64,000 bases of DNA from an uncultured Flavobacterium sp. GTDB taxonomy: Bacteria > Bacteroidota > Bacteroidia > Flavobacteriales > Flavobacteriaceae. The DNA lies in the NCBI RefSeq assembly GCF_951805225.1, contig NZ_OX638201.1, positions 5,766,001 to 5,830,000 on the forward strand, written 5' to 3'. Each line of letters starts with the position of its first letter. Position 1 is the stretch's first letter. The notes under the pieces were generated by a model, which saw only the letters and a list, made by a program, of their open reading frames with translations, did no database searches and was not told the DNA's origin. The position numbers and the translations under genes are program-made. This document shows positions 1 to 7,479 of this stretch, one piece after another.

Positions 1-210
1 CGCGCCCATATTTTCTAATGGGTCTTTTAATTCGATTTCTTTTGCAACAGAAACACCATCTTTAGTAACCGTTGGTCCACCAAATGATTTTCCAATAATT
101 ACATTACGACCTTTTGGTCCAAGAGTTACTTTTACAGCATTTGCTAATGCATCAACACCACGTTTTAATCCGTCACGTGCTTCAATATCAAATTTTATAT
201 CTTTTGCCAT
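1..210 (-). CDS. groL: GroEL chaperonin, N-terminal 70 residues (partial)
   Basis: The reverse strand reads MAKDIKFDIEARDGLKRG and then KVTLGPKGRNV, which is the start of the 60-kDa chaperonin subunit. GroEL forms the double-ring ATP-driven folding chamber in the cytoplasm and works with GroES. The visible part includes the nucleotide-contacting TLGPKGRNV segment and ends in PLENMGA, so about 470 residues lie beyond the left edge. The start codon is at 208-210. It sits 69 bases downstream of the end of groES on the same strand, the usual groES-groEL order and spacing. The identification is certain; only completeness cannot be judged. Confidence 0.97.
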   Translation of the reverse strand, partial: MAKDIKFDIEARDGLKRGVDALANAVKVTLGPKGRNVIIGKSFGGPTVTKDGVSVAKEIELKDPLENMGA

Positions 211-279
211 TTTCTTTTTTGTTTAATGTTTTATTTGTTTCAGGTTCCCCCGATACTTATATTCTTGAGAGCTATGTTT

Positions 280-555
280 TTAGATAATCGCAAGGATATC
301 GTCCTCACGCATAATCAAATAATCAGTTCCTTCAAGTTTTAATTCTGTTCCTGCATATTTACCATAAAGTACAGTATCACCAACTTTTACAGTCATAGTG
401 TGATCTTTAGATCCATTACCAACAGCTACAACAGTTCCTTTTTGTGGTTTTTCTTTGGCAGTATCCGGAATAAAAATACCTGAGGCAGTTTTTGTTTCAG
501 CTGCAACAGGCTCAATAAGTACGCGATCTGAAAGCGGTTTAATGTTTAAGGCCAT
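280..555 (-). CDS. groES: GroES co-chaperonin
   Basis: This 91-residue protein has the full length of a 10-kDa chaperonin. It begins MALNIKPLSDRVLIEP, typical of the family. Residues about 17-35 form the mobile loop (around SGIFIP) that docks on GroEL. The roof region (VVAVGNG) and the closing strand (YLIMREDDILAII) follow. GroES caps the GroEL chamber in the cytoplasm. It precedes groEL on the same strand, so the two should be co-transcribed. The 148 bases before it hold the secG terminator, so groES probably has its own promoter; I could not pick out a convincing -7 box or a CIRCE-type inverted repeat there. Confidence 0.98.
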   Translation of the reverse strand: MALNIKPLSDRVLIEPVAAETKTASGIFIPDTAKEKPQKGTVVAVGNGSKDHTMTVKVGDTVLYGKYAGTELKLEGTDYLIMREDDILAII

Positions 556-651
556 GATTTTATATTTTATATTTATTATAAGTTATACGTTTTATATGCT
601 CTATTGGATTTCAGAAATTGTGCCATGCTCTTAAAACTGACATTATTTCTT

Positions 652-690
652 AAAAAAAATGCCAGCTTTGACAGGCTGGCATTTTATATT
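652..690 (-). terminator. Intrinsic terminator after secG
   Basis: Read on the minus strand, ATGCCAGC pairs with GCTGGCAT around an 8-base loop and is followed by a run of T residues (seen as A at 652-659 on the plus strand). It lies just past the secG stop codon and separates the secG operon from groES. Confidence 0.85.
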
Positions 691-703
691 TATTTCAAAA
701 TTA

Positions 704-1042
704 TTATTTTGCTGCAGGAGTTGCCGGAGCAGGTGTTTGTTGAACTGGAGCAGCTGGCGTATTAGCAGGAGCTTCAGTTTTTTCAATGATTTTAGAATCA
801 GTATCGCTTAATGATCCTGAAAAGCTTAAGCTTGAAAGCAAAATTAAAGCAATCAAAATAGTCGCTAGTGTCCACGTACTTTTATCTAAAAAGTCTGTTG
901 TTTTTTGTACTCCACCTAACATTTGAGTTCCGCTGATAGTAGACGATAATCCGCCTCCTTTAGGGTTTTGAACCATGATTACTACGATCAATAGAAAACA
1001 AACTATTGTGATTAAAACTAAAAAAATTGAAAATGTGCTCAT
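704..1042 (-). CDS. secG: Preprotein translocase subunit SecG
   Basis: The 112-residue protein has the SecG layout: a first membrane helix (about residues 3-23), the conserved cytoplasmic turn MVQNPKGGGLSS, then a second helix (about 54-74). SecG assists SecYEG-mediated export across the inner membrane. The last 25 residues are a Pro/Ala-rich tail (repeated TPA), common in Bacteroidota SecG. Its start codon lies 3 bases after the stop of the upstream 584-residue protein, so the two are translated from one transcript. A strong terminator follows at 652-690. Confidence 0.96.
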   Translation of the reverse strand: MSTFSIFLVLITIVCFLLIVVIMVQNPKGGGLSSTISGTQMLGGVQKTTDFLDKSTWTLATILIALILLSSLSFSGSLSDTDSKIIEKTEAPANTPAAPVQQTPAPATPAAK

Positions 1043-1045
1043 TGC

Positions 1046-2800
1046 TTAATTATTATTGTTATTTTGTTGTAAAATCTTTATATCCGAAATACGGTCTGCA
1101 AAGAAACTAATTTTTTCTGGATATTTCAAAATTAATATTTCATATGCTTGTATTGCTTTTGTATATTTTTTTTGTTCCAGATAAACTCTGGCCAAAGTCT
1201 CTGTCATTAGATACGAATTATCCTCTTGATTTATGTTGAATTGTACCGCCGGAGTTATTGCAGTTTGCTTTATAGGCGAAATTTTCGGGTTCGTTTCAAT
1301 GAATTTATCGATTATTTCTGCTTTTTTTTTCTTTTCTTCGTCTAGTTCTTCGTCGTCAGCTTTTATTTCAGTTGGTTGTTCGGTTTTTTTTTCCGTTTTT
1401 TTTTCCTCTTCGGGAACTTCTTCTGTTCTGTCTATAGGTTCAGTTTTGGCTAATTGCAGCCATTCCTGAAAAGAGTGTTTTTCATTAACCGAAAAATCCA
1501 ATGGTTTTCCTATTTCCAGATTCTCTTCTGCATCTTTTACGGTTTCTGGAATTTCAATCTCTTTAGGTTCTTCAATTTCTACAGCTTTCTCAAAAAATGT
1601 TGTTGAAGTTTCTTGAATAGGATTTAAAATTGATTTTTCAATTGGATCAATTTGTACTTCTGAAATTTCATCGTCAACTGTTTCGTCAAAAAAGGTCGAA
1701 GTTGCTATTTTAACAGGTTGTTCAATAATAGGTTCAACTTTTTGTTCCTCGATTTTTACAGGTTCTTGAAAAGTTATGTTCGGTTCTTCTTTGTCAGAAG
1801 TTAAAACAGGCTGTTCAATAATAGGTTCAACTTTTTGTTCCTCGATTTTTGCAGGTTCTTCAAAAGTTATGTTCGTTTCTTCTTTATCAGAAGTTAAAAT
1901 AGGCTGCTCAATTATAGAATCAACTTTTTGTTCCTCGATTTTTACAGGTTCTTCAAAAGTTATATTCGTTTCTTCTTTATCCGAAGTTAAAATAGGCTGC
2001 TCAACTATAGAGTCAACTTTTTGTTCCTCAATTTTTGCAGATTCTTCAAAAGATAAAGTTGCTACTGCTTTAAAAGAATCTAAAATTGCTTGCTCGCTAA
2101 TTGATTCAATTATAGGTTCCTCAATTTTTGCAGGTTCTTCAAATGTTATGTTTGTAACTTCTTTAAAAGAATCTAGAATTGCTTGCTCATCAATCAGCTC
2201 AATTTTAGGTTCTTCTGTTTTTATAGCTTTTTCAAAAGTTAGGGTTGAAACGTCTTTAAAAGAATCCAAAATTGCTTGCTCGCTTATAGATTCAATTATA
2301 GGTTCTTCCGTTTTTTTAGGTTCTTCAAAAGTTGTTGACACTTCTTTGAAAGAATCTAAAGTTGGCTCCTCAATGATTACGGGTTTTTCAAAAGTAACAG
2401 ATGTAGCTTCTTTAATAGAATTTAAAATTGATTTTTCAATTGGATCAATTCGTACTTCTGGCATCTTTTTACTTTGTTCAGCCGAGATTATTTCACTGTC
2501 AAAAACAGTAATATTCAGAAGATGTTTCAGTTTTTGGTCGTAATATTCACTTTGGATAGAAGTAAATGTTTCCGATGTTATAAAATCAAATAAAACCGAA
2601 CGATCACAAGTATGCGCCGCTGTAACTTTTAAAGCATAATTATACTTAAAGCTGTTTTGATCATAAAGTCCTTTTAATCGCAATGCACGCGCACTTTGAA
2701 AATACGGAAATTCATTCAAGACACTTCCTAATGCATCCGTTTGCTTTTCTGTAATAGCATCGGGTTTGTTCATTAAGTAAGTATAATCAGTTACGTTCAT
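1046..2800 (-). CDS. Repeat-rich protein with C-terminal TPR-like segment
   Basis: I do not recognise a named family for the whole 584 residues. Three parts are visible. Residues 1-115 are a globular segment (MNVTDYTYLMNKPDAIT onward). Residues about 120-400 are acidic imperfect repeats of roughly 33-37 residues built on EQAILDSF and FEEPAKIEE. A Glu/Lys-rich stretch leads to residues about 530-584, which look like one or two TPR helices (ARVYLEQKKYTKAIQAYE) and end in five Asn. There is no signal peptide or membrane helix, so it is probably cytoplasmic. It sits between lptE and secG in a tight run, which suggests an envelope-related role, but that is inference. The repeats likely vary in number between strains. 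Confidence 0.8.
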   Translation of the reverse strand: MNVTDYTYLMNKPDAITEKQTDALGSVLNEFPYFQSARALRLKGLYDQNSFKYNYALKVTAAHTCDRSVLFDFITSETFTSIQSEYYDQKLKHLLNITVFDSEIISAEQSKKMPEVRIDPIEKSILNSIKEATSVTFEKPVIIEEPTLDSFKEVSTTFEEPKKTEEPIIESISEQAILDSFKDVSTLTFEKAIKTEEPKIELIDEQAILDSFKEVTNITFEEPAKIEEPIIESISEQAILDSFKAVATLSFEESAKIEEQKVDSIVEQPILTSDKEETNITFEEPVKIEEQKVDSIIEQPILTSDKEETNITFEEPAKIEEQKVEPIIEQPVLTSDKEEPNITFQEPVKIEEQKVEPIIEQPVKIATSTFFDETVDDEISEVQIDPIEKSILNPIQETSTTFFEKAVEIEEPKEIEIPETVKDAEENLEIGKPLDFSVNEKHSFQEWLQLAKTEPIDRTEEVPEEEKKTEKKTEQPTEIKADDEELDEEKKKKAEIIDKFIETNPKISPIKQTAITPAVQFNINQEDNSYLMTETLARVYLEQKKYTKAIQAYEILILKYPEKISFFADRISDIKILQQNNNNN

Positions 2801-2902
2801 TATTTATTTTTTATTGTTTAATCGTTTATTTGTTTATCTGTTTAGTCGGAATTTTGTTTAATCGATTTAACGGTTACACGATTTACCAATTAAACAAAAA
2901 AA

Positions 2903-3412
2903 TTACCATTTTGCAAGTGACTCATTAAAAATATCCTGAGTAATTCTCTCGAAAATAACTTTTAATGCTTCATTTAAAATTGCTCCTGTAGGTAAACCTT
3001 GTCCTGGAAAGTCATAGTAAAACTCAAATGATTTTTCAAAATCATCAGTTTCTTTCTTTTTATTGGTAAACCTAACTTGCACACGAATCGTCAAACGGTT
3101 TTGCGATGCCGGATGTTCCGGATCTGCAGTTGCAGTCATAGGAGTTGTTCTGTAATCTACAATTTCTCCTTCATAAACTAAATCTCCACCATTACTAACT
3201 AAGTTTAAGTTAGTTTGCCCCATGATTAAATCCTGAAGAGCAAGTGTAAATTGTCTGTCGATTCCAGGTTCAACTAAATCGGCATTATTTTGAAAAAAGT
3301 TAACCTGAAAAGTTTTGGCGTCAATTTTTCCTGTTCCTGTAAAATTATAAACGTTGCAACCGCTAAAAGTTGTTGCTATTAATAGAATTAGAAGATATTT
3401 TAAGTTTTTCAT
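2903..3412 (-). CDS. lptE: LptE-type LPS assembly lipoprotein
   Basis: This 169-residue protein begins with a lipoprotein signal ending in the lipobox FSGC (lipidated Cys at residue 19), followed by NVYNFTGTGKID. The body has the pattern of Bacteroidota LptE proteins (VNFFQNNADLVEPGIDRQFT near residues 40-60, later VYEGEIVDYR). LptE plugs the LptD barrel and helps place lipopolysaccharide in the outer membrane. It follows the sigma-54 activator gene on the same strand with a 65-base gap. Length and motifs fit the family; the LptE name rests on sequence pattern only. Confidence 0.85.
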   Translation of the reverse strand: MKNLKYLLILLIATTFSGCNVYNFTGTGKIDAKTFQVNFFQNNADLVEPGIDRQFTLALQDLIMGQTNLNLVSNGGDLVYEGEIVDYRTTPMTATADPEHPASQNRLTIRVQVRFTNKKKETDDFEKSFEFYYDFPGQGLPTGAILNEALKVIFERITQDIFNESLAKW

Positions 3413-3477
3413 TTTTTACTTTAAGAGTTCAAAGATATTCATTTTCGTCTAAAACATTTGGTGTCTTTGTGACAAAA

Positions 3478-4737
3478 CTACAAATCAAATTGTTTAATTT
3501 TTCTATATAAAGTTCGTTCAGAAATGCCTAATTCGTCTGCAGCGGCTTTTCGTTTACCTTTATTTTTTTCTAATGATTTTTTGATCATTTCGATTTCTTT
3601 TTGTTCTAAACGCAAAACTTCTTCTTCCTCAATTGTTTCGGCAAACAAATAATTATCATCTTGCATTTGATAATTTTCTTCACGTGCTGTTGGCGTCATT
3701 ACAGCAGTTCTGGGTTCTTCTTCAAAATCTATTTCACTTTCATTTTCCTGAGAACCATATATTTTCTGAATCAGATTTGGATTGATATCCTGGACTTTTG
3801 ATGTTCCGTTTTTCATCAATTCAAGAGTGAGTTTCTTCAAATCATTCAGATCACTTTTCATATCAAAAAGCACTTTGTACAAAATATCTCTTTCAGTGCT
3901 AAAATCGCTGTCTTTTTTCTTGTCACTAATTACAGAAGGCAAATTGCTTCCTTCAGTACTAGGAAGATAAGATTGTAAAGTTGCCAAAGAAATATCACGA
4001 TTAGTTTCCAGAACCGAAATTTGTTCCGCTACATTTCGCAATTGACGAATGTTACCATTCCATCTGAATTTTTGCAAAAGCTGAACAGCATCATCGTCTA
4101 ATTTCAACGGAGGCATTTTATATTTATGAGCAAAATCAGCAACAAATTTTCTGAATAACAAATGAATGTCTTCGTTTCTTTCGCGTAAAGGCGGTAAAGT
4201 AATTTCGACAGTTGTTAAACGATAATATAAATCTTCACGGAATTTTCCTTTTTCAATAGCATTGAATAAATTCACGTTTGTTGCCGCTACGATTCTAACA
4301 TTTGTTTTCTGAACCTGAGACGAACCTACTTTTATAAATTCACCATTTTCAAGAACACGAAGTAAACGAACCTGAGTTGTTAAGGGTAATTCACCAACTT
4401 CGTCAAGGAAAATAGTTCCGCCATCGGCTACTTCAAAATAACCTTCACGTGTACTTGTTGCACCTGTAAAAGCACCTTTTTCGTGACCAAAAAGTTCGCT
4501 ATCAATAGTTCCCTCCGGAATTGCACCACAGTTTACAGCAATATATTTACCGTGCTTTCTATGTGAAAGCGAATGTATTATTCTTGGAATATTTTCTTTA
4601 CCAACACCACTTTCTCCAGTCACCATTACCGAAATATCAGTAGGAGCAACCTGAATCGCTTTTTCGATGGCACGATTTAACTTAGGATCATTTCCAATAA
4701 TTTCAAATCGTTGTTTAATTGCTTGAACTGTTTCCAT
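3478..4737 (-). CDS. Sigma-54 (RpoN) activator, AAA+ with Fis-type HTH, no receiver domain
   Basis: The 419-residue protein is an enhancer-binding activator. The AAA+ domain starts almost at the N-terminus: Walker A GESGVGKE at residues 41-48, the sigma-54 contact loop GAFTGA near residue 90, and Walker B GGTIFLDE near 107-114, followed by RLLRVLENGEF. The arginine-finger region (FREDLYYRL) is also present. A linker of about 130 residues leads to a Fis-type helix-turn-helix (KRKAAADELGISERTLYRKI) at the C-terminus. No receiver, GAF or PAS domain precedes the ATPase, so activity is probably set by expression level or a partner. It lies upstream of lptE and secG, so it may share their transcript. 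Confidence 0.93.
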   Translation of the reverse strand: METVQAIKQRFEIIGNDPKLNRAIEKAIQVAPTDISVMVTGESGVGKENIPRIIHSLSHRKHGKYIAVNCGAIPEGTIDSELFGHEKGAFTGATSTREGYFEVADGGTIFLDEVGELPLTTQVRLLRVLENGEFIKVGSSQVQKTNVRIVAATNVNLFNAIEKGKFREDLYYRLTTVEITLPPLRERNEDIHLLFRKFVADFAHKYKMPPLKLDDDAVQLLQKFRWNGNIRQLRNVAEQISVLETNRDISLATLQSYLPSTEGSNLPSVISDKKKDSDFSTERDILYKVLFDMKSDLNDLKKLTLELMKNGTSKVQDINPNLIQKIYGSQENESEIDFEEEPRTAVMTPTAREENYQMQDDNYLFAETIEEEEVLRLEQKEIEMIKKSLEKNKGKRKAAADELGISERTLYRKIKQFDL

Positions 4738-4795
4738 TTGTTTTTTGTTTCAAGTTTTTAGTTGTTTCAGGTTTCAGGTTTTTATACTTTGAGCC

Positions 4796-5317
4796 TTAAC
4801 TTTTTAAACTCTTTTTTATATCGATCGAATTAAAAAGCTGTTTTAATTCGTTGTATTGATTCTCTTTAAGATCTTCTTTAATAATTGGTAAAGCAGAAGT
4901 TTTATTTAAATAGATCAAAAACCAATCTTTGGTTTCTTTAATTTGAAAAGATTCTTTCCAAAAATTTTCGATTTTAAAACTCTCAGCTTCTTGGGTAAAC
5001 GAATCTTTTGTAATAGTTATTTTTTGAGATTCTAAGTTTTTTTTATTTTTAAGAATATTCTTTTTGATACTGTAAATTGTTAAAAAATATATTGTAATCC
5101 AAACAAGAATTACCATTGCAAAAGGTAAAAGATCTAAAAAGTCCCATTTTATATTAGTCACAGATTGCGTAGCTGATAAAGCTATGTTTTGAAAAAGGAC
5201 AAAAAAGAAAATAAAAATAATAAATTTCACAAAACGCATTCTAAAAAGCAGATATTTAGAAACTTTAACTAGTGTGTCTGCATTAGGCTTGTATTCAATA
5301 ATGATTTCTTTTTCCAT
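4796..5317 (-). CDS. YcxB-like membrane protein
   Basis: This 173-residue protein has two membrane helices (about residues 29-48 and 61-84) flanked by an N-terminal IIIEYKPNADT strand. The C-terminal soluble part contains the motif pattern of YcxB-like domains: ITKDSFTQEAESF, then FWKESFQIKETKDWFLIYL, ending in a short helix. YcxB-like proteins are small inner-membrane proteins of unknown function. It sits between miaB and the sigma-54 activator on the same strand, 58 bases before the latter. The family call is moderate; no catalytic residues are apparent. Confidence 0.75.
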   Translation of the reverse strand: MEKEIIIEYKPNADTLVKVSKYLLFRMRFVKFIIFIFFFVLFQNIALSATQSVTNIKWDFLDLLPFAMVILVWITIYFLTIYSIKKNILKNKKNLESQKITITKDSFTQEAESFKIENFWKESFQIKETKDWFLIYLNKTSALPIIKEDLKENQYNELKQLFNSIDIKKSLKS

Positions 5318-5403
5318 TCTTAAATTTATAACTTGAATATTTGATTATTTAATATTTTTCAAGTTACAGAAATAACCTGAAACTTGAAACCTGAAACAAA
5401 TTT

Positions 5404-6849
5404 TTAATTCATTTCAGAATATCCAACTGCTTTACCTTTTAAAGTTCCACTAGTACAACTTGTAATTTTTACGTTTACAAAATCCCCAATTTTATAATTC
5501 TCTTTAGGGAAAACTACTGTAATACTTTGAGAGTTTCTTCCTGAGAATTCTTCAGTTGATTTTTTGGATACTTTTTCGACTAAAACTTCAACAATTTGTC
5601 CCACGAATTCTTCACTGCGAAACCAAGCGTGTTTTTGTTGCAAATCAACAATTTCCTGCAATCTTCTGGCTTTAGTTTCTTCCGGAACATCATCTTCCAT
5701 TTTTCTTCCGGCCAAAGTTCCCGGGCGTTCAGAATACGAATACATATAACCAAAATTGTATTTCACATATTCCATTAAACTCATTGTATCTTGGTGATCT
5801 TGCTCTGTTTCTGTTGGGAAACCGGCAATCATATCTTGCGAAATCGAAGCATTCGGAACAATAGCTTTAATTTTATCAATCAAAGTCATGTATTCTTCGC
5901 GAGTATGCAAACGATTCATTTCTTTTAGAATTCTGTCACTTCCAGACTGAACAGGCAAGTGAATATGTTTACAGATATTTGGATATTTTGCAATAACATG
6001 CAAGATACTTTCGTGCATATCCTGCGGATTCGAAGTCGAAAATCTAATACGCATTTTCGGGAAACCAACAGCAACCATTTCAAGCAATTGATCAAAATCG
6101 ACTGCAGTTGCTTTTTGCATTTCAGTAGCATTTACAAAATCTTTTTTCAAACCGCCGCCGTACCAAAGGTAACTATCAACGTTTTGACCTAAAAGCGTAA
6201 TTTCCTTAAAACCTTTATCCCATAAATCCTGAATTTCCTTCATAATACTTTGAGGCTCACGACTACGCTCACGACCACGAGTAAAAGGTACAACACAAAA
6301 AGTACACATATTATCGCAACCACGAGTGATCGAAACCAGCGCCGTAATTCCGTTACTCATCAAACGAACAGGCGAAATATCTCCGTAAGTTTCCTCTTTC
6401 GATAAAATAACATTAATCGCGTCGCGTCCTTCTTCAACTTCCGCCAATAAATTTGGCAAATCCTTGTAAGCATCAGGTCCAACAACAAGATCTACTATTT
6501 TTTCTTCCTCTAGAAACTGACTTTTCAAACGCTCGGCCATACAGCCCAAAACGCCCACTTTCATCTTTGGGTTAATACGTTTTACCGCATTATATTTCTC
6601 CAGACGCTTGCGAATAGTTTGCTCCGCCTTATCTCGAATCGAGCAGGTATTTACCAGAACTAAATCGGCATCTTCAAGAGTTTGAGTAGTATTATATCCG
6701 TTTATTGATAAGATGGAAGCTACGACTTCACTGTCCGAAAAATTCATCGCACAACCGTAACTTTCTATAAAAAGTTTTTTAGTATTCTCAGGTTTATTCT
6801 CCAAAACAAGACTTTCGCCCTGTTTGCTTTCCTCAATAATCTTTTCCAT
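5404..6849 (-). CDS. miaB: tRNA-2-methylthio-N6-dimethylallyladenosine synthase MiaB
   Basis: MiaB adds a methylthio group to the isopentenylated adenosine 37 of tRNAs reading UNN codons, using two iron-sulfur clusters and S-adenosylmethionine. The 481-residue protein shows the UPF0004 domain with cysteines at 33, 69 and 103 (SYGCAMN, NTCSIRD, LGCMAER). The radical-SAM CX3CX2C motif (CDNMCTFC) is at 178-185, followed by the family signature VVPFTRGRERSR. A C-terminal TRAM domain follows (residues about 410-475). This is the usual length. A -33/-7 promoter lies just upstream at 6867-6898. Confidence 0.97.
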   Translation of the reverse strand: MEKIIEESKQGESLVLENKPENTKKLFIESYGCAMNFSDSEVVASILSINGYNTTQTLEDADLVLVNTCSIRDKAEQTIRKRLEKYNAVKRINPKMKVGVLGCMAERLKSQFLEEEKIVDLVVGPDAYKDLPNLLAEVEEGRDAINVILSKEETYGDISPVRLMSNGITALVSITRGCDNMCTFCVVPFTRGRERSREPQSIMKEIQDLWDKGFKEITLLGQNVDSYLWYGGGLKKDFVNATEMQKATAVDFDQLLEMVAVGFPKMRIRFSTSNPQDMHESILHVIAKYPNICKHIHLPVQSGSDRILKEMNRLHTREEYMTLIDKIKAIVPNASISQDMIAGFPTETEQDHQDTMSLMEYVKYNFGYMYSYSERPGTLAGRKMEDDVPEETKARRLQEIVDLQQKHAWFRSEEFVGQIVEVLVEKVSKKSTEEFSGRNSQSITVVFPKENYKIGDFVNVKITSCTSGTLKGKAVGYSEMN

Positions 6850-6866
6850 TGTATAATTTCAAAGTG

Positions 6867-6898
6867 CAAAGATAACGTAAATGCGGTCAATGTGACAA
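6867..6898 (-). promoter_or_regulatory. Promoter of miaB (Bacteroidota -33/-7 type)
   Basis: On the minus strand the -7 box TATCTTTG (6867-6874) matches TAnnTTTG exactly. A TTG -33 element (6896-6898) lies 21 bases upstream, within the usual 17-23. Transcription would start about 10 bases before the miaB ATG. Confidence 0.7.
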
Positions 6899-7140
6899 GA
6901 TGGCAGAGAAAAGATTTTAGAATTTAGTCCCGAAGCTTCGGGAAAGATTTTAGATTGATCTCAAGTAATTAAAAAAGTGATTTTTAAAGATTCAGGTAAA
7001 TAATCTAAAATAATAATAGCCACAGATTAAAATAATTCTCAAAGCTTTGTGAACTTCACCTGAAATCTTCAGCTCAATCTAACTTTGTGAACTTTGCGTA
7101 AAAAACTTTGTGAACTCTGCGGTTAAATTTTTAGTATTTG
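6899..7140. other. Intergenic stretch with short repeats, no gene
   Basis: No coding sequence is visible between miaB and the structured repeat that follows. The stretch holds the palindrome CCCGAAGCTTCGGG (about 6932-6945), which recurs as CCGAAGCTTCGGG near 31512. Near 7046-7122 it also holds three copies of CTTTGTGAACT with TTTGCG-like neighbours. Both look like dispersed low-copy intergenic repeats. Confidence 0.5.
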
Positions 7141-7292
7141 TTTTTAAGAAGCTATTTCCGGCTTTCCCCTACAAGTCCTCATGAAAAATGCAAAGTTTCT
7201 AATGTTTTAAAAAGAGCTTCCGCTGGTCGCTTTTTTAAAACAAGAAACTTTTGCATTTTTTACTCCGGGCTTTCCACTATAATCCGGGCTAG
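7141..7292. repeat. Structured dispersed repeat, copy 1
   Basis: About 150 bases share ordered blocks with the sequence at 20963-21113: GCTATTTCC, GCTTTCC, AAGTCCTCA, GAGCTTCCG, TGGTCGC, TCCGGGCTTTCC and GGGCTAG. Between the blocks the sequence differs from the other copy, yet it forms a long stem within this copy: AAAAATGCAAAGTTTCT on the left pairs with AGAAACTTTTGCATTTTT on the right. It contains no credible coding sequence and lies between divergent miaB and topA. Confidence 0.8.
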
Positions 7293-7453
7293 GGGTTTAC
7301 AGTCAAAAAAGAACATTTCTCGGTCATAAACCCTTAAAAATTGTACCTATATATAATATAGGTAGGAATACAGATAAATCTTCAATTTTAAGAAACATAA
7401 TATTAAAATAACTCAAAAATGCATTAGCAAGGCAGATATTTAAAAAAAATAGA

Positions 7454-7461
7454 TACTTTTG
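7454..7461 (+). promoter_or_regulatory. -7 box of topA promoter
   Basis: TACTTTTG matches TAnnTTTG, and the ATG of topA is 18 bases downstream, giving a very short leader. The -33 region (around 7424-7436) has no perfect TTG. The box overlaps a TTG in frame with topA (7459), which argues that this TTG is not the start codon. Confidence 0.55.
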
Positions 7462-7479
7462 TTGCAGAAAAATAGAGCA

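Noticed and set aside
1233..1469. Open frame on the plus strand opposite the repeat-rich protein gene
   Set aside because: It is Ser/Phe-rich because it is antisense to Lys/Glu-rich coding repeats; no start context and no protein-like pattern.
1776..2543. A 255-codon open frame on the plus strand with apparent repeats
   Set aside because: The repeats only mirror the repeats of the minus-strand gene, which has clear operon context and sensible ends.
6931..7126. Possible CRISPR-like array from repeated CTTTGTGAACT units
   Set aside because: Only three uneven copies with no regular spacers; no cas genes anywhere in the window.
7138..7329. Open frame over the structured repeat upstream of topA
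   Set aside because: The same element at 20963-21113 does not keep the frame, and the conserved features are stems, not codons.
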